Of a stretch of DNA of 64,000 nt, positions 1-12,730 are shown in pieces (within the stretch, counting starts at the first letter, position 1; every line of letters starts with the position of its first letter). The translations under genes and the position numbers were made by a program. Below the pieces are notes generated by a model that was given only the letters and a program-made list of their open reading frames with translations, had not been told where the DNA came from and ran no database searches. Origin of the DNA: Kingdonia uniflora (Eukaryota; Streptophyta; Magnoliopsida; Ranunculales; Circaeasteraceae); contig JACGCM010002435.1 of the NCBI GenBank assembly GCA_014058105.1, positions 1,488,001 through 1,552,000 of the forward strand, written 5' to 3'.

Positions 1-2610
1 TCGATGATATGATCTGCAAAAGCTTGAAGCGTGAAGATCACTGCAACAACCTCCAAACCATCTTAGTTATCCTTCGTACCTACCAGATAAAACTTAACCC
101 ATAAAAATGCCAATTCGATGTCACATCTGGTAAACTTCTGGGGTACCTGGTTAGTAAAAGGGGAATCAAAATCGATCTGGCACAAATCATGGTACTCATG
201 GCAATGCCATCTCCTCGAACAAAGAAAGATGTAGAAAAATTTGCTGGCAAGATTACTGCTCTTCACAGGTTCATCGCCAAATTATCTGACCGATATAATC
301 TTCTTTATCTCCTTCTTCGTGAAATTCAACTCCACTATCCAAAAAGCATCCCAAGGAAATCGTTTGGACTCCTGATTGTGAATTTGTTTTCCAAGACCTT
401 AAGCGATACTTGGGGCGTCCTTCTATAATAAATACTCCAGTTGATGGCGAAACACTTATAATGCACTTATGCACAACTGATGATTCCATTAGCTCTGTCC
501 TTATTTGAGACAACGAAGGTGTAGAAAAAGCAATCTTATTCATCAACAAGACTTTCATGTCTGCTGAGAAAAGGTATACAACAGCAAAAAAATAACTACT
601 CGCCTTGGTCTACAGTTCTCAGAAACTTTGACCTTATTTTCAAGCTCATCCCATCAAAATCATTACTAAATATCCTCTTAAACTTGTACTCTCTTAAAAA
701 GAAAAATCTCGAAGAGTTCAACAATGGTCCATATTCTTCGACGAATATGACATCTCCTTTGAGCCTCAAATATCAATCAAAGGGCAAGCAGTAGCTGCTT
801 ACTTGGCAGATTTTCCTGTCGAAGACCCCGATTGATAAGAACTCGAAGAGGTATTGGTTGATGACTCAATTGCAGAACCAGATGCATGGTCACGAAGTAC
901 AGGATATAGACTCTTTACAGATGGATCTACTGGACCCCGAGGATCAAGAATTGACTTCGCTCTTGTTATACCATCCAATCTTTACATCAAGAAAGCTAAT
1001 AAACAAAAATTATATGCCACCAATAATGAAATAGAATATGAAGCCATCCTTCATGGACCCGATCTTTCTTTACCACTTAGAACGGAAGAAATAGCTGCTT
1101 ATGTCGACTCCTTACTCATCGCCAATCATTATAACAAGACATTCAAGACATCAGGCAAGATGGTTGATTATGCAGGCTTGGTTGGAGAAAAAATGAACAA
1201 ATTCAAATCAGTAACAATCTGTTACCTCCCTCGAGCCAAAAATCGCCACGCTGATGCGTTAACATACATTGTTGCAATGCCCGAAGACAGTGAAAAGAGA
1301 ACTTGGGATATCGAAGTTATCGAACATTCTAATCTCGATATAAGCTATACGATGCATATCAATGTTACTAAAGACGAAGATGAAGATGATTAGAGAAGAC
1401 CTTTTTATGCATACCTCAATTCCAACATCTTCCCAAGTAACAAAGAAGAGGCCCAATCACTCTTGGCCAAATGCCCAAGATTTACAGTCCAAGATAAAAT
1501 CCTCTATCGCATTACAGGAGAAGGACCTCTTATTGAATGCATCTCTCAGAAATAGGCCTAAATAAAAATCAAAGAACTTCACAAAGGGATCTCCGCAGCT
1601 CACATTTTAGGACGATCATTCGCCCAACAGGCATTTACTCAAGGGTTATACTAGCCAAAGATGCGACAAGACTGCGAAGACTTTGTTTACTGGTGTTGCG
1701 AATGCCAAATCCATGCTCAATACATTAAAAACCCAGCACTCGACTTACACATAAAAAATGTCCTCTGGCCATTCAAAAGATGGGGGATCGATATCATTAG
1801 ACCCTTCTACCTAGTATCAGGAAATTACAAATTCGTTCTTATAGCCACAAACTAATTCACCAAATAGATCGAAGCAGTTCCTTTATGTCACACTGACAAA
1901 AATAAAGTCATTAAGTTTCTTTGGGAGCACATCATAACCAAATTTGACTGCCCACACATGATATGATCTGATAACGGTAAATAATTCATCAGCTGCAAAG
2001 TTCTTAGTTTCCTCCACAAATAGAAAATTCAACTATCTACTTCGACACCATACTACCCTCAGGGTAACGGATAAGCTGAAGCCATCAACAAAAGCATCAA
2101 ATCAGGAATACACAAACGCCTCGACGAGAAGAAAGGCAGATGGGTTAAGGAATTACTAAGCGTTCTATGGGCATACAAGACAACTCCTCAAATATCCATA
2201 GGCTGTACTCCATTTATGATGGCCTTCGGCACCAAAGCTATCATTCCTTTGGACCTCGATCAACCTAGTAGTTGAAGAAAAATCACAGATGATGACAATG
2301 AACTAGGTTTCTTTTGCAACCTCAACTAGATTGAAGAAACCCGAGACAAAACCATTGCGAACTTAAGACGGTACCATAACACACTTAAGAAAGCTTACAA
2401 GAAAGAGGTTCAAAAGAAAATTTTTGGCATTGGCGACCTTGTCCTTCGACGAATTCAGGATAGTACTCGATCTAAGAATTTCGGCAAATTGACAAAAAAC
2501 TGGGAAGGACTATATATTGTCAATAACAAAGCCATAGTGGGACTTACTGGCTAATGACTGAAGACAAAATATAGCTCGAATATCCATGGAATACATCTCA
2601 ACTGAAATTT
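1..2610 (+). pseudogene. Tat-type pol remnant: RT end, RNase H, integrase
   Basis: The remnant starts at the RT active-site region (DDMICK at about nt 3-20). RT thumb/connection follows at 189-430 (KKDVEKFAGKITALHRFIAK). RNase H lies at about 905-1300 and keeps LFTDGS with its first catalytic Asp and the ADAL motif. Integrase lies at about 1560-2560 with the H-H-C-C zinc-binding pattern (ELHKG...AAH, then CCEC near 1695), the core motifs WGIDII and SDNGK, an Asn-Gly...Ala-Glu motif, and a C-terminal GKL..NWEG end. Many in-frame stops and frameshifts rule out function. The closest relative is the pol of the minus-strand copy at 8.4-12.7 kb. Confidence 0.85.
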
Positions 2611-2618
2611 TTTTATAG

Positions 2619-2880
2619 ATGACAACTATAACCGCTTTCAACGATTCCAATACAACTATTTTTACTTTAAATTATATCTTTACTATCTTTACAATCATCT
2701 TTACTATCTTTACTTGGTCTCGATCCATACTTGATAAGTATGCATCAAAACTAACAACCATCTTTACTATCTTTACAATCATCTTTACCATCTTTACAAT
2801 CATTTTTACTATCTTTACAATCATTTTACTATCCTTACTTGGTCTCAATCCATACTTGATAAGTATGCGTCAAAACTAAC
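2619..2880 (+). repeat. Tandem duplication and TTTACTATCTTTACAATCAT minisatellite
   Basis: A short unit close to CTTTACTATCTTTACAATCAT repeats several times. A longer block containing 'cttggtctcgatccatac' and 'gataagtatgc' occurs twice, at about 2700-2755 and 2822-2880. It lies just downstream of the integrase end, before the antisense gene. The apparent open frame (repeated TIFTIIF) is a product of the repeat, not a gene. Confidence 0.8.
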
Positions 2881-3295
2881 ATTAAATTCTTCGACAAACA
2901 CTATCCAATTACAGGATAATCTTGTTTGCATTTATTATTTATCGAACAAAACATGTCATGTTTTGTTCTTTTTAATCCAAACCCAGATATCCCTTTGAGG
3001 ACTGGCATCTGTAAACATTCCAGATACTTGCCCTTCCATGGCAATCCTTCAATCATCACGAATACTTGCCTCAAAGCAATACTTTGCAACTATCTACAGT
3101 CATATTTAACACTATCGATCTTGTCGAGTATCTGCACTTAGCATAAATTTAACACAAATAATGCATTAATTACTTTCAAACAAATCTTCGACAAACAAAA
3201 ACAACAGCATTCACTAAACATAGTTAAAAATTGTTTAGGTCCCATCGACCATTTTTACATCTCTCATCAAAAAATAATATCTTTACAAACATGAT

Positions 3296-5540
3296 TTACT
3301 TTACAGGGGGAGACACTACATCATCCACCTTTGCGAATCCACCTGGAGCGAGCTCATCTAATATTTCCTCGGGACAAAAACCCTCAAAAATCATCAACAC
3401 AGGATCTTCGATAACCTTTGTCCCACTAGAAACTTTAGGGGTTTCAGGAACCTCGTCTTCAGTATCTGAATCATCAAAATCTAAGTTCCTAGCAATGACC
3501 AATCCTTTGTAATGATCTTTCCTCTGCTCCATCATCTCAAACTGCCCTGCATAATTGGCCCTCACCTTATTACACGCATCGAGACTTTCGCGTATAAGTT
3601 CAACCCTTACATCCTCCAAAATTTTCCCATGCTCTACCTCCATCGACCTTCGAGCATCGTGACCTGCTACCACACATCCTTCTCGAAGATTGTTCTCAGC
3701 AAGGACAAAACATCTTCTTTATCCTTCGCCAGGTCGGACCTCATCTCTTCGACCTGCTTGTCCCAAACTTTCTTCGCATCATGAAGGGCAACATCCTTTG
3801 CCTTCCTAACATCCACCTTGTACCTATTCAACTTCGCATCCAGTTTCTTCTTTTCCTCGATCAGATCTTCTTTTTCCTTCACCAGATCTTTCTCGATATT
3901 CTTGTAAGCAACCAGCTGATTTGCCAGAGTTCCACCACTGACAATGCAACCTTTGGCCTCAATCAACAACTTCTTGATTTGCATTACATTCATAATATGA
4001 GTATTCGAATGAGGAACCAGATTATTTAAACGAATCAAAGTAGATATTTTTTTCACCTTAGACATGTTTTGGTGGCCCCCGCTAAGAAAAATTATCAAAC
4101 TCTCTGCCCTAACAAAATAGTCGTCAACTTCCGCCTCCAAAACAGCCATCCCAGACACATACATCCATTATCTTTTGGACCACAGTCTCAGATTCCTTAA
4201 CGTATTTCTTCTTCAGCGATTCCGGAGGCGCATTTTTCTTCGGAAGCATGCTCGTTGAAGTTAGTGGAGGTCACCTATCAAGCACAATAGTTGGTATCTC
4301 GACCTTCGCCCCCTCCTCAATGGCTGACCTTCGAGAAAGCCTCCTTGTGGGTAGTAAAGGAGCAACAACTTGACTGACCACCCTCCCCGACATTTTTGTA
4401 AACATTGAATCTCTCTCAGTAGTTACAAAATTTGTCGTATACCCAGCTAATGAAGGATTCTCCAAAGGTAAGCTCGCCTCTGCAGCTCTTTTGTTCCTCG
4501 CTGACATCTTTTCGTCGATTGCTAGAACCTCTGCCCTTTTATCCCTCAACATCTTTAAACCTGCCTTTTAAAATAAAGTGCCCATTTTTTGCTTGGTCGA
4601 TCACTAAGTTGTCGATCCTACCGTAGAAACCCCTCCTTATATTGTACAGTTCCTCTTGTACTTCTGAGTTCCTGTCAATCTCCTTCAAAGCTGTACAAAC
4701 AAAAAGCACCAATTACACAACAATTTTGACAATAAACAAAACAAAAACTTTGACAATTATGTTATCTAACCGCACACCTAGATGGAAAGTTTTTCTTTTT
4801 AAGGGCTCCTCTGGATCTTTTTTGTTGAACTCATAATTCCCCGAAACAAGAAGACACTTATCACTATACCGCCCTCCTATTGAAACCATTTCATAAAATA
4901 ACGGTTTCTTCAAAAACCTTGCCAAGTACCAATATCCTAGCTTCTGAGGGTTTTGCTTGAGTGTGCAGTACACACATAGATCATGCACTGTGATAAAAAT
5001 TTTACCCCTTATCTTTAATCGACTGTTTATCACCCCACATACATGAAAAAGGTCATAAATATTTGGGTTGAACTGACCAGGTGTCACATCGAAGAAATTC
5101 AACAGCTTCTTCTGATCAGCTCGAAGAGGAAGCTTCAAACCCTTTTTAATTTGTTCTCGATGAACGAGAATCCTACCCAAAGGAATTTTCTGATCAATCA
5201 TATCATACTGATATTTCTCTATCCTAATATCTTGAGAAATACCATACTTCTTCTTAAGACTCAATAACTCTTATGTTTCTGGACCCTCACCGAAATAAGC
5301 CTCCTCCACCTCCTTAACATCTTCATCCCCACCCCCACTCCCTTCTCGATCACAAGCCTGTGGCTCATGATCCACATATATTTTGGTACCCTCCTCATAT
5401 GAAACTTCCAGAATCCTGGGTACCACCCTATAACTACCGCCCAACTTTTGGGTATACGCGGTCACATCGATTATAATGGGCTCTACATCTGCCAGGTTCC
5501 CGTAGATTTTTTTATCATCAATTTTGATAGGTTCAACCAT
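3296..5540 (-). pseudogene. Antisense accessory gene of E1 (putative 'gypsy-type' Transposase_28/PMD-like protein)
   Basis: This reads opposite to pol from ATG at 5540. The acidic N-terminus (MVEPIKIDD...) stops at one in-frame TAA (5271-5273), and the same frame continues to about 4713. A region around 4850-5200 ([20 protein letters not shown], then a KLGYWYLAR motif) resembles the plant 'putative gypsy type transposon' family (Transposase_28, PF04195). A likely intron with GT-AG ends spans 4691-4777 (87 bp). Downstream exonic sequence is basic, then strongly coiled-coil (KEKEDLIEEKKKLDAKL near 3850), ending at 3296 after an acidic tail. Additional antisense ORFs are known in Tat/Grande/Retand elements. 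Family assignment is by eye, and the frame is broken. Confidence 0.6.
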
Positions 5541-7860
5541 TTTTATAAACCTAAAAATTAGATTCCATTTTTTAACAATTAGTATATATCATATCTGATA
5601 CATTATATATGTTCATATGTTAATATTCATATGGTTGTCGAGTTTAATCTCCAGCACATCATTATCTCATTATTATCATTACTATCTGAATGAATAATTC
5701 CTACATTCAGTTCTTGATACAATAAATCCTTACTATTTTTTCTAAGTCCTAACATCGATTACTACACTAATAATTTTTTATCAAAGTTCAGGAACCTCGG
5801 CTTCTCGAATACATTTGGCCTGTTTCCCACAAAAACGAGCCGAATTTAAAAAAAAATGTAAATCCACCTTCTTCGGCGTAAAACCCAGCTAAATCGTACC
5901 TAATCTGGCACTCCATTATCGGCATCCTCACAGATATCACAATAGCCACCCTACAGTCGTGCCATACTCGCAGCGACGCCCACAAATCACTTTCTCTCTT
6001 TATCGCTACCCATTTCCAACAACCTTTCTCCCTCCAACACCCTCCAACACCCTTAAAATCCTTTTCGACAGTATTGCCATAAATAAAAAAAACTTTATCC
6101 ATTAATATTATGATTCCTATCATTAAAACTTTACCACATTAATTTTTTAATTACTTCCACTACATCCTTCCTATTTCCAATTCCTTCCTATACTATCATT
6201 AACGTATCTACAACTACAAAGGGTCTCAACAGAATCTATGAATAACAACAAAATATGAGATAACCACTAACCTTGGATTCACGCCGCCCCAGTATCCCTC
6301 TGCTTTGCACACTTTACCCTCTCAATTAGCACACTTATCTTCTCGTACCCAATTGTTGACAATGATTCCAATGACAAGCACAACGAATTTGTACTTGAAG
6401 GAATTTTCTTAGAGTTTGTAAAATGTGAACAGCCGCCTATTACGGGGCTATTTATAGACCCCATGAGACTATTCATAACACCACTTCGTGACCATTCGAA
6501 TACTCGAGCATAACGCATTTTCTATATTTTCTCGAAGTCTTTGATTTTTCGCCTTCTATAAGCCAACAAACCCATGCATTGTTGCTCCAAACCTTCCATA
6601 TCTCTTTGTACATCCTCTGATATATCCATACTTACTAATGCACAACCTATCGTATCACAAATATGTCGTACATTCATTTCCTTATACTTCAAAATATCAC
6701 CAACAGGAGTACACCAAACCATTTTAATTCTATCATTACCTCTTCACATTGACCTTCTTTATAATTTTCCTAAATTCTTGGGAAGATCTTCGACATAAAA
6801 TTCAAATTTCAAATTTTATTCGACAAATCAATTACCACAGTTCCAAATAATTTTGTTCCCATACCCATGCAATATTGTATCAGCAAATTTTATGCATTCA
6901 CACAAGTCAAATTATATTCGACAAATTTAAACTCATACACATCGATAACAAATATATTCATTACTTTCAGACAAAACCTTACACAGATACTCATTTATTA
7001 TATTCCAACACTCATTTAATCCAACCTTCGACCAGCCAACTTATCTTCTTTCTTCACAAATGCCTTATCTCGATTTCTTATCTTATCGACGGAGGACTCA
7101 AGAATTCCAAGTTAAGTCGGAATTCATACTCCTCTTTTGCCTCCTTCCCTTCAACTTTACTCAGCTCATCATATTTTGGCTCAATTGTGTACTTCTTTTT
7201 ACCAGAATTTGACATTTTCTCAAGCGAAAAGGACAATAATATCCTAAGAAACTCAATGAATCTCAGGTCATGGAACTTTCAAATGGAGCTGCCCGTGTGG
7301 ACAGGCAGTAGTAGAAAATTATAAGAAATTCTTTTGCTCGACAAGATCCACAGGATGCCAAACCAGCCTTCACATCATCATCTTCAATATGAGAAGTAGC
7401 TACATCTCTGAACATTTGATGAACTCCAACACATTCTAGAATAACAACTGACACTAGCTCCAATGGATACCCCACGTGTAGACTTTATCTACTTCCACCT
7501 CCCTCAATTCTCCCAACAATCATGACTGCCGGTTCAAGATTAAACAATAAAGACTTAACACATAACTTTACCTTTGTTTAGTCGTCATAATCACCGTCTG
7601 TACCCTCCAGCCACTTGCTACACCACGCCTGGGGAAACATCTTTACCATTCAACCATTGAACAAATCCTTCTTTAACCATCTATTTATAACCACAACTTC
7701 CAGTTGATCAGTCTAATGTTCCGCTTTAAATGCCCCCAGGAAAAACATGACCATATTCACTTGACTTTGACCTCGAAAATGACAAATGAAGACTTGTGTA
7801 ACATTCGACAACCTCTTCAACTTCTAATTTCTTCTCGACACAACTTCAAGTACTTATGTC
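5541..7860. other. E1 3' untranslated region
   Basis: This AT-rich stretch lies between the antisense gene and the polypurine tract. Apart from the possible antisense ORF at 6279-6722 I see no recognisable coding domain. It would hold the promoter of the antisense gene; none could be placed with confidence. Confidence 0.5.
6279..6722 (-). pseudogene. Possible second antisense ORF of E1, unrecognised
   Basis: One minus-strand frame runs from ATG at 6722 (MVWCTPVGDILKYKEM...) to 6279, interrupted by a single TAG near 6520. It encodes about 146 codons, helical and charged at first (DISEDVQRDMEGLEQQ). A possible splice donor (AAG|GTTAGT) follows near its end. It could be an upstream exon of the antisense gene at 3296-5540 or chance coding capacity in the 3' region of E1. 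I do not recognise the protein. Confidence 0.3.
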
Positions 7861-7874
7861 GAGAATGGGGCGAT
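7861..7874 (+). other. Polypurine tract of E1
   Basis: GAGAATGGGGCGAT lies directly before the 3' LTR start, the expected position for plus-strand priming. It marks the LTR at 7875-8349 as a 3' LTR rather than a solo LTR. Confidence 0.65.
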
Positions 7875-8349
7875 TATAGTAGCATATTTCCTAGATTCGA
7901 CAATGATAAGCCAACATTACATAGTCAAAGGCAGCCCAACACTCGAGAAGATGCCACGTCTACAACCATAAGTCCTCGACCTACTAAAAGTAGCCGTTGT
8001 ACATGGTCAAAGAGAGTTGTTGGAGATCCACAAAGTTTGCCCACTACCCACAAAATAGAAAAATATTTTTCTTTTTGTAAACTGCCTGTATCAACTATAA
8101 ATACATGTATAAAATAGATTATTGAGATCCGCAACTTTACTATTTATTCATCCTTACTTTACTGTCACGCCACAAATTATAATATTTAGCAACCTATTAA
8201 ATTTTACATCAAAATTCACTCCGAGGTCGTAGTTTTTCTCGGCCTTTACTGAGTTTTCACGTAAAATCTAATTTTTTTAAACTTGTTATTGCCCCATCCT
8301 TACTAAAAGTATTGGTAAAGATTATCCTCTTGGAAAACATGTCATTACA
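7875..8349 (+). repeat. 3' LTR of E1 (475 bp)
   Basis: It aligns along its length with the LTR at 12731-13199 (reverse orientation) and the solo LTR at 22377-22864. It begins TATAGTAGCATATTTCC (TG decayed to TA) and ends GTCATTACA. A TATA box (CTATAAATAC) lies near 8096-8105, consistent with the U3/R promoter. It abuts the broken pol of E2 exactly at 8350. Confidence 0.85.
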
Positions 8350-8354
8350 GGCTT

Positions 8355-11300
8355 GTTCTTGAGAGATGCATTCAATAAGTGGTCCTCCTCCTGTAATGCA
8401 ATATAAGATCTTATTCTGAACTGTGAATCGAGGACATTTTGCTAAGAGTGACCGAGCCTCTCCTTTGTTACTTGGGATGATTTTGGAATTAAGGTATGCA
8501 TATAATGGTTTTCTCCAATCTTTAGCATCTTCATCTTCAGTAACATTGATGAGAATCGTATAAGTTATATATAGACTAGAATTTTCTATGATCTCGATGT
8601 CTAAAGTTATTTTTTTACTATCTTCAGCCATGGTAGTAATGTATGCTAAGGCGTCAGCGTGGTAGTTCTCAGCTCGAGGGAGGTAAGAGATTGTTGCTGT
8701 TTTAAACTTGTTAAGTTTCTCTTCGACTAGTACTGCATATTCAACCATTTTGCCTGATATTTTAAACATTTTGTTGTAATGGTCCGCCCTAAGTTCTATA
8801 ACAAGATCCAGCCCATGGACGTTAGTTTCATATTCTATTTCATTGTTGGTGGAATAAAACTTGAGCTTAATAGCTTTCTCGTTAAGATAATTAGACGATA
8901 TAACTAGGATGAAGCCAATTTCTGATCCTCGTGGTCCAGCAGATCTGCCTGTAAAGAGTCTTTATCCTGTGTGTGGCCATGCGTCTGGTTTAGCTATTGA
9001 GCCATCAGTCAACACTTCTTCCAGTTCTTCCCAATTGGGTTCTTCGACTGGAAAATTAGCTACTGCATGTCCTTTAATAGATATCTGAGGCTCGAAGGAG
9101 ATATCATATTCGCCAAGGAATACAGATCATTGTTAAACTTTTAAAAAAATTTAGTGAGTACAAATTTAAGAGAAAAGTTGGTAATGATTTTGATGAGATG
9201 GGCTTGGAAATAGGGTCAAGTTTCTAAGAGCTGTATACCAATACGAGGAATTATTATTCAGTTGTTGTATATCTTTTCTCAGCAGGCATGAGAGTTTTAC
9301 TGATGAAGTAGATTGGTTTTTCCACACCATCATCTTCTCGAATGAGGACAGAGCTAATAGAATTATCGGCGGTTGATAAGTACATTATCAACATTTCGTC
9401 ATCAATAGGAGTACTCATTATAGGAGGACGTCCTAAGTATCTTTTATGATTTTGGGCAATGAAGTTGGATTTCTACAAAGAAGGAGGTAAAGAAGTTTGC
9501 ATCTATCAGATGACTTAGAGATGAACCTGTGAAGAGCTGCAATCTTGACAGTAAATTTATGTACATCTTTTTTAGTTCAAGGAGATGGCATGGCCATGAG
9601 TACTTTGATTTGTGCCAGATCAATTTAGATTCTCCAATTACTAACCAGGTGTCCCAGAAATTTGCCCGATGCGACAATGAATTGGCATTTTTCAGGGTTG
9701 AGTTTCATCTGGTAGGTACAAAGGATATCGAAGATGGTTTAGAGGTTGTTGCAATGATCTTCACGCCTCAAACCTTTGCAGATCATATCATCGATGCATA
9801 CCTCCATGATTCTTCTCAATTGATCTTTGAACATTTTAGTGACAAGCCATTGGTAAGTGGCTTTTGCATTCTTTAATCCAAAAGGCATTACTGTGTAACA
9901 GTAGAGGCCTCTTTCTGTAACAAAAGTTATTTTTTCTTGATCTTATTCGGTGAGAGGAACTTGATTATAACCGGAGGTTATGTTCATCATTGAGATAAGT
10001 TTGTATCCTGCTACAGATTCGAGGATTTGTGGGATCAGCGGGAGGGGAAAGTTAACTTTCATATTAAATTTGCTGGGCTTTGTAAAGTCGACACAGACTC
10101 TAATTTTCCGATTCTTCTTTGGGACAACCACTATGTTAGAAACCCATTTAGGATATTTTACTTATCGAATAAATCATATACGAAAGAGTTTATCAATTTC
10201 TTCATTTAGGGCTTCTCGAAGGCGGGGAGCTAAATTTTGACACTTCTGCACAACTGCTTTATTGTCTGGAATCGGATGACAACTTTGAGCATGTCTGGAA
10301 TCGGATGACAGCTTTAAGCCAATAAAGGTATTTCGTTCGGGACCATCGAGTTTAACGGAGTCCACTACCTCAGTATCATGTTACTCAAATGTGGAGTGGC
10401 GTTTCTTGCTATAATTGCTATGCTTTTATAAGTTTTGTCGTGTGAGAGCTGGTAGTGGTATTCTCATACATACGTACCACTGCTTGACTTCCTTTAATTT
10501 CATAGACTCCATGATCTATTAGATATTGCAAGGCCAGATAATATGTCAAAGGTACAGCCTTGATCGAATGTAGCCAACTTTGATCTAAGATTCCCAAATA
10601 TTAAGACTCAGCATCTATGACAATGAATTTGATGAAAGTAGTTTCTGATCCCGCTTGAACTGGCAAGGCTATTTCTCCTATGGCTGACTCTTTAGAACTA
10701 TTGAAACCTATGATGGTGGTTGTCAAAACTTTTACTGAATCTTTGAGACCTAGAAAGTCAATTGCTCTTTTAAACAGAACGTCAGCTGCGCTTCATGTAT
10801 CAACGAGAAGTATGTGCAAGTAGTCTTGTCCTACTTTAAGCATGAAAACCAGAGGGTTATCTTGTGGGTACATGACATTGCCTGTGTTGCTGTCCTCGAA
10901 TGAAATATGTACGGAAGTTTTGATTTGCTAGAGCTGGGGAGATGTTTTGCTGAGTTGTCTGAGGATGTCATTTTGCAATAAGATGTACTTATATCATCTT
11001 GTTTTCTTTTTTCCTTTTTTAATCTCGATCATGAAAAGACAACGAGCTTACCCTTGTATTTGCTCTTATTCAACATCTTTTCTTTTAGTTTCTTTTTCGA
11101 GGAACTTCTGAGCATCGAGTATATAAGTGTGAAGTCTTCTAACTAGCAGAATGTGATGAAAAATCAAAATTAGAGAGTACCAGTTATCAATCTCGTGGCT
11201 ATGTACATTGTGATATTGGCACAAGGGTTTGTTGGGTATAACAGGAATTGCCTATACTTCTCGATATAATTTATTTCCCTTTATCATGGGTAAGATAGTG

Positions 11301-12700
11301 GAGAGTGTGGTTGTCATAGGAGGTAAGGCTGGAATGGGCCTGTCTGGTTTTCTATCTCATATTTTAGTGTTGTCAATGTTTCTTCCGCGTTGCTTGGATG
11401 TTCCAGTATTGGTTGACTTTTGAGGTGGCGATGAAAATGCTTCATTATAATGGATGACTGAGGAACACTTTATCTTATCCTTTTTGGATCGTTCTAATTC
11501 GATGTAGTTATTAACAACTTAAATCATTTTTGTCACCGTTCTAGGCTTGTGCAAGGTAAGTTCTTCTCAAACTTTGGGGTCGATATGTAGTACTGAGGTA
11601 AATGCTAGAACGACAATCTTGGGATTTGAATTTCCAATCTTCCATGTTTCTTACAAGAAACGCTTATAAGAACTCGCTAATGTTTTTTTGCACCTTGTTC
11701 GAAGAAGAACAATTAATCCACAGTTATTTCTCGCTCCTTAGCATGTGCATAATTCATCTCGAAGATGCGCTTCAACTGGATGGATGTATTGATAAAGCAT
11801 TCGGTGGTAGTATGGAACTACCTGAGAGGTTCTTCCTTTTGGTTTATATTAAATAATTTGCATAGCATGTGATCGAGTTTGGAGTACAATCCAACTGCAA
11901 CTCTGAAGTGTCAGTTGTGGGTGAGAGGGTCAGTTAGGTCTACATGCTGATTAAATTTTGGCATGTAGAAATTTTCTGGAATGGGCATAACTTCGAGATG
12001 AGGAGAAATGGGATTTGTTTCAATTTTATCTAGAATAGATCTTTGGCCTGGGATGTCAGAGTTTATGGCTTGGATCCAATTATTTATGTTATCCAAGGTA
12101 ATGAATTATGGAGGAGGATTTGGTGCAGCTGCAACCTGTGGATCAAAGTATCCCTGTCCTTTAGGCCCTAATCGGTCTCGTATATGCCATCTCACTGGTG
12201 GTTGTAGAGTTTGATGATGTGTACGCCGACTTCCTAGAGTTGTTGATGCTGAGGATGTAAGTCCAAAATATTGAGAATCCCTGTCTAGATTCCTTGATCT
12301 GGATCAAGAAGTTCGTACTAGTTCTTCTATTGGCAGGTTATCTCTTTGGGTCGCCCTGGAACGATGATCACTTCAGGCCTGAGGAGGCGACATTTGACTG
12401 CCAGTGAGCCGATCTTGAGTTCTTTGTAAATGCTCTATTTCTTTCTGATGTGTCTGGCTCTATTGGTCTAAGGTTTTTCTCTTTTCGTCTCTTTCAACTT
12501 AAAGAGTTTGGGCGTAAATTTGTTGATCTTCAAGCCTCTGGACTCGGTCAGATTCCATTTGTTTTTAAAGTTTGATCACTGCGCTGTACAAATTGACTAT
12601 TTCTGGTATCAGGTTGATTTCGTAGTTCCTCAACATACTAGAGGCACTTCAGATATTCATGTTTATCATGAGACTGTCTTAGATCACAGGTGGTAAAAAA
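8355..12700 (-). pseudogene. Tat-type gag-pol remnant (gag, protease, RT, RNase H)
   Basis: Gag occupies about 11000-12700, with a recognisable capsid segment at 11911-12096 (PIPENFYMPKFNQHVDL). Protease is near 10400-10900. Its active-site triplet reads Asp-Thr-stop because of TGA at 10793-10795, followed by SAADVLFKRAIDFLGL. RT core is at 9943-10131 (VPKKNRKIRVCVDFTKPSKF) with the catalytic IDDM near 9785-9795. RNase H spans about 8360-8970, but its first catalytic Asp is lost (LFTGRS where E1 has LFTDGS). Frameshifts and stops throughout make it non-functional. Confidence 0.85.
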
Positions 12701-12710
12701 AAGTATAGTT

Positions 12711-12728
12711 TTCCCATAGACGGCGCCA
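12711..12728 (-). other. Primer binding site of E2, tRNA-Arg type
   Basis: The minus strand reads TGGCGCCGTCTATGGGAA, two bases from the LTR end. It is complementary to the 3' end expected of plant tRNA-Arg, the primer used by Ogre/Tat elements, and supports the lineage call. Confidence 0.8.
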
Positions 12729-12730
12729 AT

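Larger units (their letters stand above)
1..8349 (+). mobile_element. Tat-lineage Ty3/Gypsy retrotransposon, 3' part (E1)
   Basis: The window opens inside the reverse transcriptase (RT) of a plus-strand Gypsy element. In order it carries RT end, RNase H, integrase, an antisense accessory gene, a purine-rich tract and a 3' LTR. The RNase H style and antisense extra gene are typical of the plant Tat/Ogre/Retand group. Gag, protease, most of RT and the 5' LTR lie left of the window. The right end abuts a second copy of the same family (minus strand) at a point inside that copy's pol gene, so E1 is inserted in E2. The predicted 5-bp target duplication is GGCTT at 8350-8354; its partner is outside the window. 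Confidence 0.85.

Noticed and set aside
1259..1456. Minus-strand frames overlapping E1 pol
   Set aside because: Shadows of the plus-strand RNase H/linker coding sequence.
2619..2879. Open frame with repeated TIFTIIF
   Set aside because: Produced by a pyrimidine-rich tandem repeat; no domain or conservation expected.
7875..8349. Solo LTR rather than 3' LTR
   Set aside because: A purine tract precedes it and the flanks GCGAT/GGCTT are not a duplication; upstream sequence is the same element's interior.
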